Source: Haemonchus contortus
Taxonomy: Eukaryota > Nematoda > Chromadorea > Rhabditida > Trichostrongylidae
Direction: 5' to 3'
Length of the DNA stretch: 64,000 nt
Assembly: GCA_000469685.2 (NCBI GenBank)
Contig: LS997565.1
Location: 32,334,645 to 32,398,644 of the forward strand
The notes beneath the pieces were generated by a model. That model searched no databases, was not told where the DNA came from, and saw only the letters and a program-made list of their open reading frames with translations. The position numbers were made by a program, and so were the translations under genes. Positions 59,447-64,000 of this stretch are shown piece after piece. Each line of letters begins with the position of its first letter. Position 1 is the stretch's first letter.

Positions 59447-61612
59447 TTATATGATGATTAAAAGTGCACAAGTACCTGGTCTATTGGTGTAAATCACTTT
59501 GAAAATCGAAAAGTCACTCAAGCAGTTACTTGGTAGCCAACCCAATATGTTCTACAGTCGCAAGAAGGCATGATCCAACCCCGGGTCACTGTACCAAGTG
59601 AAGGAGCTGAACTAGACTCGAACATAGGTTCCAGTATGATTAATTGCATGACAATTCCGATAATAGAGGTTGATAGGCTGCAAGTTGATCATGCGACACG
59701 ATATTCTGAAGCCATAAGGACTCATTGATTACCTTTATTTGAAAACTTGAAAACAAGCTTTCCATCGCAAAATTCAACGACTGTACCAAAGTTTTACATA
59801 GGCTTAATATGCTTAAGTCTTTTAGGCCTCTAATCATGTCTGACTGTTACAGCTCACTTACTTTTCATGCTACGAGCTCAAGCATTTATACCTCCTTAAC
59901 ATTTCTACGGATCAATTACAAAAAGGGTTACAGTAGGGCTGCCGAGGCGTTTGAATGGCTGTGTACAAATTGTTTTGATCTTTTCAGGCTCCGAGGGAGG
60001 CAATATCTTAGAAACATTAGTCAATAAAGTTCAATAACAACCTTAGGAGAGTTCAACACAAACTATATCAAGCTAAAATCATGCGGAGGTTTATGAAAGC
60101 CTGTACGTGAAGATTTCTATTAAAATATAAATTACCAAGCAAATCAACGGCTCGAAAATACCATGCGCGGTCAAATTATTATAGCATCAGTGCACATTGT
60201 AAAGAAAGAAAATTCAAACGAGTGTAAGGCACCCTGTTTTGAAGTGATGTGCTGCATACACTTGTGCCAAGGCTCCGAAATAACGTTGAGTTCTTGGTGA
60301 ATTCCAAGGACACTGACCTATATGGAACAACCATTTTCCTTCAGAGATACACATATCGAGGGCATAATTCATTGCAAACATTCAATGGGAAGCGTGAGAA
60401 AGTGCTCCTTGTCTGCTTCCTTTGCGCGAACCTTTGGCATTGAATAGCTTGCAACTGCCCATTTTCGCGATGCTCAAAGTTTCAATGTTACCGCTAGCAA
60501 AACATCAATCTAATTCAGCATTACACCCTAGAAAAGAACTCAGATAGGGGCGAAATTTGTCAGCATTCTCTAGTATCTCAGCTGAACTATACAATCCTCA
60601 TCGTTCATCGGCTGGAGCCGTACCCTCCATCTCGCAAGCGCCAACAGCCCATGTTGTCACTGCGCCGCTGCAACGCTGCTTGCCATTTTGCCCAAAACGT
60701 TCACGAAGTGCACTGAGCGCAACTTTTGTAGGATTGCTGGCGGTTAGATCTTCCACATGAAAGACTATTTTAAAGGCTTGAATGAATAGTTCAGGGAAAG
60801 TTCCAGCATGATGACTGATCATGTTTCCTTTTGATTCTCGAGTTCACCAACAAATTGCGTTCTGGAGAAATTGTGTTGGCGTACAATTGTTCATGGTTGG
60901 ATGTTGAGAAGGCTCGATTTACCGCCTTATAAGGGTATGCAGATCCAACAGTCCATCGCCACAAAGTAAGTAGCCGAAACACATGGCTGGTGATTTGATC
61001 TGGTAATATAGAAATGCTGAGAAGGCGATCGTGCGCAATTTGATCAGAAAAGATGGTAGTTTAAGCACCTTTTTTTCTGACTCAGGATGCGAGCAAAACG
61101 TTAGGAATCTGTCTGTCTTGCCTTTTCTGTGAAAATTCACAGGACCACGCCATTTGAATAGCCCTGAATTTTACAACGGTTATGGGATCGGCCTCAGTGA
61201 ACTGAGCTCAGAAATTTTCAACATACAATACTGATAAAAAAAATCACCTTGAACGTTTTTTCTCATAACTCATCTCGAAATCGATGTTTTTGACTGATCT
61301 TTTGGTGTGTTGGCAACGGTAATGATTCTTAATGTTCCCAACACAGAACTCACAAAACTTTTTTTTTTTATTCTGGTCTTCGGATTTTTATTTGTTGGCC
61401 TATTGATATTAGAATACTGCTGTTGTTGGAGCGTAACCAACCATGAGCAGGGTACTACATACTGTCATAACGGTCATCAGGCGCAAAAATCCGAAGAAAG
61501 AAAACAGTTTAATATTGAATACAGTTACATTATTGCACAACAATAAGCATTTGAATAAAAACATGTACATCGAACCCATATTAAGATCAATTGAGTCATC
61601 GAATCATATTTT

Positions 61613-64000
61613 TTAGAGTCTTAATTTAGGCGGTGTGAAGAGTTTTCTCCATTGCATCCCGAGGTTCTCTAGCACAGTCTCGAGGTTGGGCAATGGTGCC
61701 AGCGTCGGAGGTGGTGGAAGAGTGGGCAGACCTAGAGGATTCGTGCTATCGCGGTCATCTTCTTCAGAAGAATCTTCCTCTTCCTTGACCTCTTTCGAAA
61801 CCTTCCGCTGAGCTTTCTTGGCTTCTGGCGTCTTTTCTGTGCCAACTTCAACTGCATCATCATCTTCAACCGTTGTTACGAGAGGAGCAGAACTTGTAGT
61901 AAGTTCTTTATCTTGATCTTCGTTTGCTTTGTCCTCCTTTGGCTTCTCTTCTCTCGGGTTTTCATGCTTAGCAGTTGTGCTCTCCTCACTTTGGCCGTCG
62001 CCTTTGTCGCTTCCACCGCTACTATTGTCTTGTTCTTTCGAAATGGGCTCCGTCTTCACTTCCTCCTCCTCCCCTTCCTTTGATTTATTTTCGTTTTTGA
62101 CTTCATTGCTCATGATTTCTTCTTTATTTTCGAACTCTTTGAGCTGTACTGTTCTGGCCGGCATTTCAGCGCTGGTCTTAGGTTCGGGCGTGGTTTCATC
62201 GTTGAGAGACTCCTCGACATTTGTGGCGTTTTCCATAGCGGACTTTACGGTTCCGCTCTCTAGGCTACTGTCACTATTGGAGCCCGTGGCAGGTAGCTCC
62301 TCTGTTTTGGTTGCTTTTACGCCGTCGGAATCCTTTTCCTCGACCTCTTTTTCATTATTTTCGGTGGTGTGTTCCTGTGAGTTCTCTTTTTTGACATCAG
62401 TTGTTTCCTGAAAAGAGAAGTCTTCAAATCAAAAATTCTCAAGTTCTAGTTCATGTACCTAAGAGTATTTTCCCTGTCCCGGGTCCAGAACATTGCATCA
62501 CTTCTAGCTGACGACATTTCCAAGAAGTATCAGTCAACTTGTGAGAATTGGGTGGAAAGAGTTAGGCAGCTATTCTTGATACACCGATGTGATAGTGGAG
62601 AGAAACATAAAAGCACAGTTCATGATAGTGGAATGGTTCATGAGATGTCCCCATAGGATGAATTTGAGGCCCCATCGTATACCGTATGTGGCACTATCAG
62701 GTCAGAGAACGACCTGGCTAGGGCGGTATAAAGGCTCAAACATTGTGTCGTGTGTGTCCACGGACCAGTTTCACCGGCATCGCAGAGGCTGCACCATTCG
62801 CAGGGGAACCCAAGTAGAAGGCTCAAACAACTTGTCGTGACCCATAGCGACAGTAAAAGGCAGTTATTGACAGTTCTGGCTAGATTTAGTCAGCTTTTTG
62901 CGCAGTTGTTACAACTGAAATCTCGTCCGAATACCTCCCCTTTCATGCTATTTCCGTCATGGTAATCTCGTCGAGCCTTTTGCTTTCCCTAATTTTGGGA
63001 AGCCCTATTTTCGAAAAAATCTCGAATTTTCTCGCTTTGTTCACTACCGCTGAACTACTCCCAACCTGTACTTCCGCTTTTCAAAAAAAAAGGGCTACCT
63101 CAAAATCACCGTGAACTGTGCTTTCAAGGAAACGTCTAATCCATCCTTATAGCTACCCTAGTCGATACTCCCAGAGTGCGCCGTGTGCCCTCGCTAACTT
63201 GATTGTTTTTTAAAAGTGGGTTTGCTATATGCTCTAACCTCTGCTTTAGTTGTTGATCCAAATTTCTCCTGGGTTGTTGTTCTTGCTGATGGCTCAGTGG
63301 CTGCTTCAAGTTCATTCTTCTCCGCCTCCTCCATCACGACACCACTTATTTTCTTGAACAAATCCTCTCGCTCGGATTCTCCAATGAGTTGTGGCTCTGG
63401 TACCTGTATTAAGAAAGCAGTATCACTCTACTGATTTTTTTTTTGGAAAAGTTCTTTCAATACGCACATTGGAGATATCAACCCCATGCTTTTTCATGAG
63501 CTCCAGCTCCCTGAGTCTTGCGTACTCACGGTCGTTTGCCGCGGCGATGGCGAGCTTCATCTTCTCCAGCAGACTCTTGTCAGGGTCATTATCGAGCAGT
63601 TTCCTGAAAAATTGGGCGGTCCTGTTTGAGTGTCAGTTCTTCGGGAGTCCTCCTTACCTTAAATCGCTGTGTTGGGCACGGCTAAGGAAAGTGCGCAGAG
63701 TTCGTAAGAATTCCTCTATGTGCTGCTCTTTACCAGCTGGAATTTTCGGCTTCTGGCTGAGGTCGTCAACATCTTCTGTGTCGATGACGTTCCTGATAAT
63801 GGGATCAGATGGCGACTGTGTCGTCGCTCCGCTTCCCTCTTCATCACAGTCATCGTCACCTGGGGGCTTGATGTCCGTTGTCGGCTGGAACGCTCTATTT
63901 TGGATGCGAAGTGTAGCCATTCATTTGAAAACTCACAAGATTTTTGTTCATTTTCTCGTCGAAATCCTTTTCCATGTCCGCCTGTCCAGCACCTTCTTCC
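61613..64000 (-). CDS. Acidic low-complexity protein, 3' five exons (partial)
   Basis: Exons (minus): 64000-63937 (5' incomplete), 63884-63658, 63603-63468, 63403-63239, 62407-61613. All junctions are in frame, with donors GTGAGT, GTAAGG, GTGCGT, GTTAGA and acceptors TTCCAG, TTTCAG, TACAG, TTTCAG. The visible part is about 461 residues. A helical, charged core of about 120 residues (HIEEFLRTLRTFLSRAQHS, then KLLDNDPDKSLLEKMKLAIA and YARLRELELMKKHG) precedes a roughly 260-residue tail dominated by Glu, Lys, Ser and Thr. The protein ends in a proline-rich block and LGMQWRKLFTPPKLRL. No known domain was recognised. An intrinsically disordered nuclear or scaffolding role would fit but is unsupported. 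The fourth intron carries the TIR element at 62610-63124. An alternative first exon starting at ATG 63920 is possible, because that frame is open and preceded by a stop. Confidence 0.8.
62610..63124. mobile_element. TIR DNA element (GCACAGTTCA family), 515 bp, intronic
   Basis: AAAGCACAGTTCA at 62610-62622 and TGAACTGTGCTTT at 63112-63124 are perfect inverted repeats. The inside shares CTCGTCCGAATAC (about 62921) with 27152-27165 and similar following sequence. It lies wholly within the last intron of the acidic-protein gene. Confidence 0.7.

Larger units (their letters stand above)
58011..61612. other. Region downstream of the acidic-protein gene, no supported gene
   Basis: It contains a 144-bp-spaced duplication (58473-58690), a TA microsatellite near 59425-59445 and short frames. 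The minus-strand frame 60598-60822 is open and of mixed composition but has no domain or splice partners. The 3' UTR of the minus-strand gene at 61613 must lie at the right edge. Confidence 0.4.

Noticed and set aside
1..64000. Searched for CRISPR arrays, bacterial operons, phage or plasmid genes
   Set aside because: No regularly spaced identical repeats, no ribosome-binding-site-led gene runs; gene structure is spliced and eukaryotic.

Overview
The window reads as repeat-rich nuclear DNA of a nematode, most likely a strongylid (hookworm-like) worm. This is inferred from small exons with TTTCAG-type acceptors, from degenerate RTE-type LINE, mariner and tRNA-derived SINE copies, and from the style of the one gene family that can be named. 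No operon, bacterial gene, rRNA gene, free tRNA gene or CRISPR array was seen. Species and boundaries beyond what is stated are inference.

Two host genes are well supported, both on the minus strand. At 8659-5124 there is a complete six-exon gene for a glycogen-targeting regulatory subunit of protein phosphatase 1 (PPP1R3 family): an RVRF PP1-docking motif followed by a CBM21 carbohydrate-binding domain. At 64000-61613 lie the last five exons of a very acidic, low-complexity protein whose 5' end is outside the window. A cysteine-rich exon series at 46976-47522 (+) looks like a degenerate secreted phospholipase A2-like gene. A 219-codon frame at 10880-11539 (-) is an unproven candidate.

Most of the rest is layered transposon debris. 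A TIR element at 360-1988 carries a 1.1-kb palindrome (470-1612); relatives sit at 26880-27341 and inside the last intron of the acidic gene (62610-63124). tRNA-derived SINE copies occur at about 2.05, 13.8, 18.8, 28.9, 29.3, 34.9 and 37.1 kb. Two mariner copies bounded by TA lie at 37271-38534 and 55069-56334. RTE LINE pieces lie at 30.77-32.46, 42.19-45.51, 53.1-53.8 and 55.06-58.0 kb. The 42-45 kb copy is split by a 1.0-kb element with an 8-bp target duplication and by an 80-bp GC-rich palindromic MITE. The 55-58 kb region is an inverted pair of RTE copies split by a mariner. A 2.1-kb foldback element with subterminal tandem repeats in mirror orientation occupies 48288-50424. Two MITEs stand side by side at 51196-51841.

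The genes do not form a functional cluster. The window is best described as two unrelated nematode genes separated by about 53 kb of nested, mostly dead mobile DNA. The best candidates for something undescribed are the foldback element, the 1.0-kb TSD-flanked element, the palindromic MITE families and one microRNA-like hairpin at 30370-30430.
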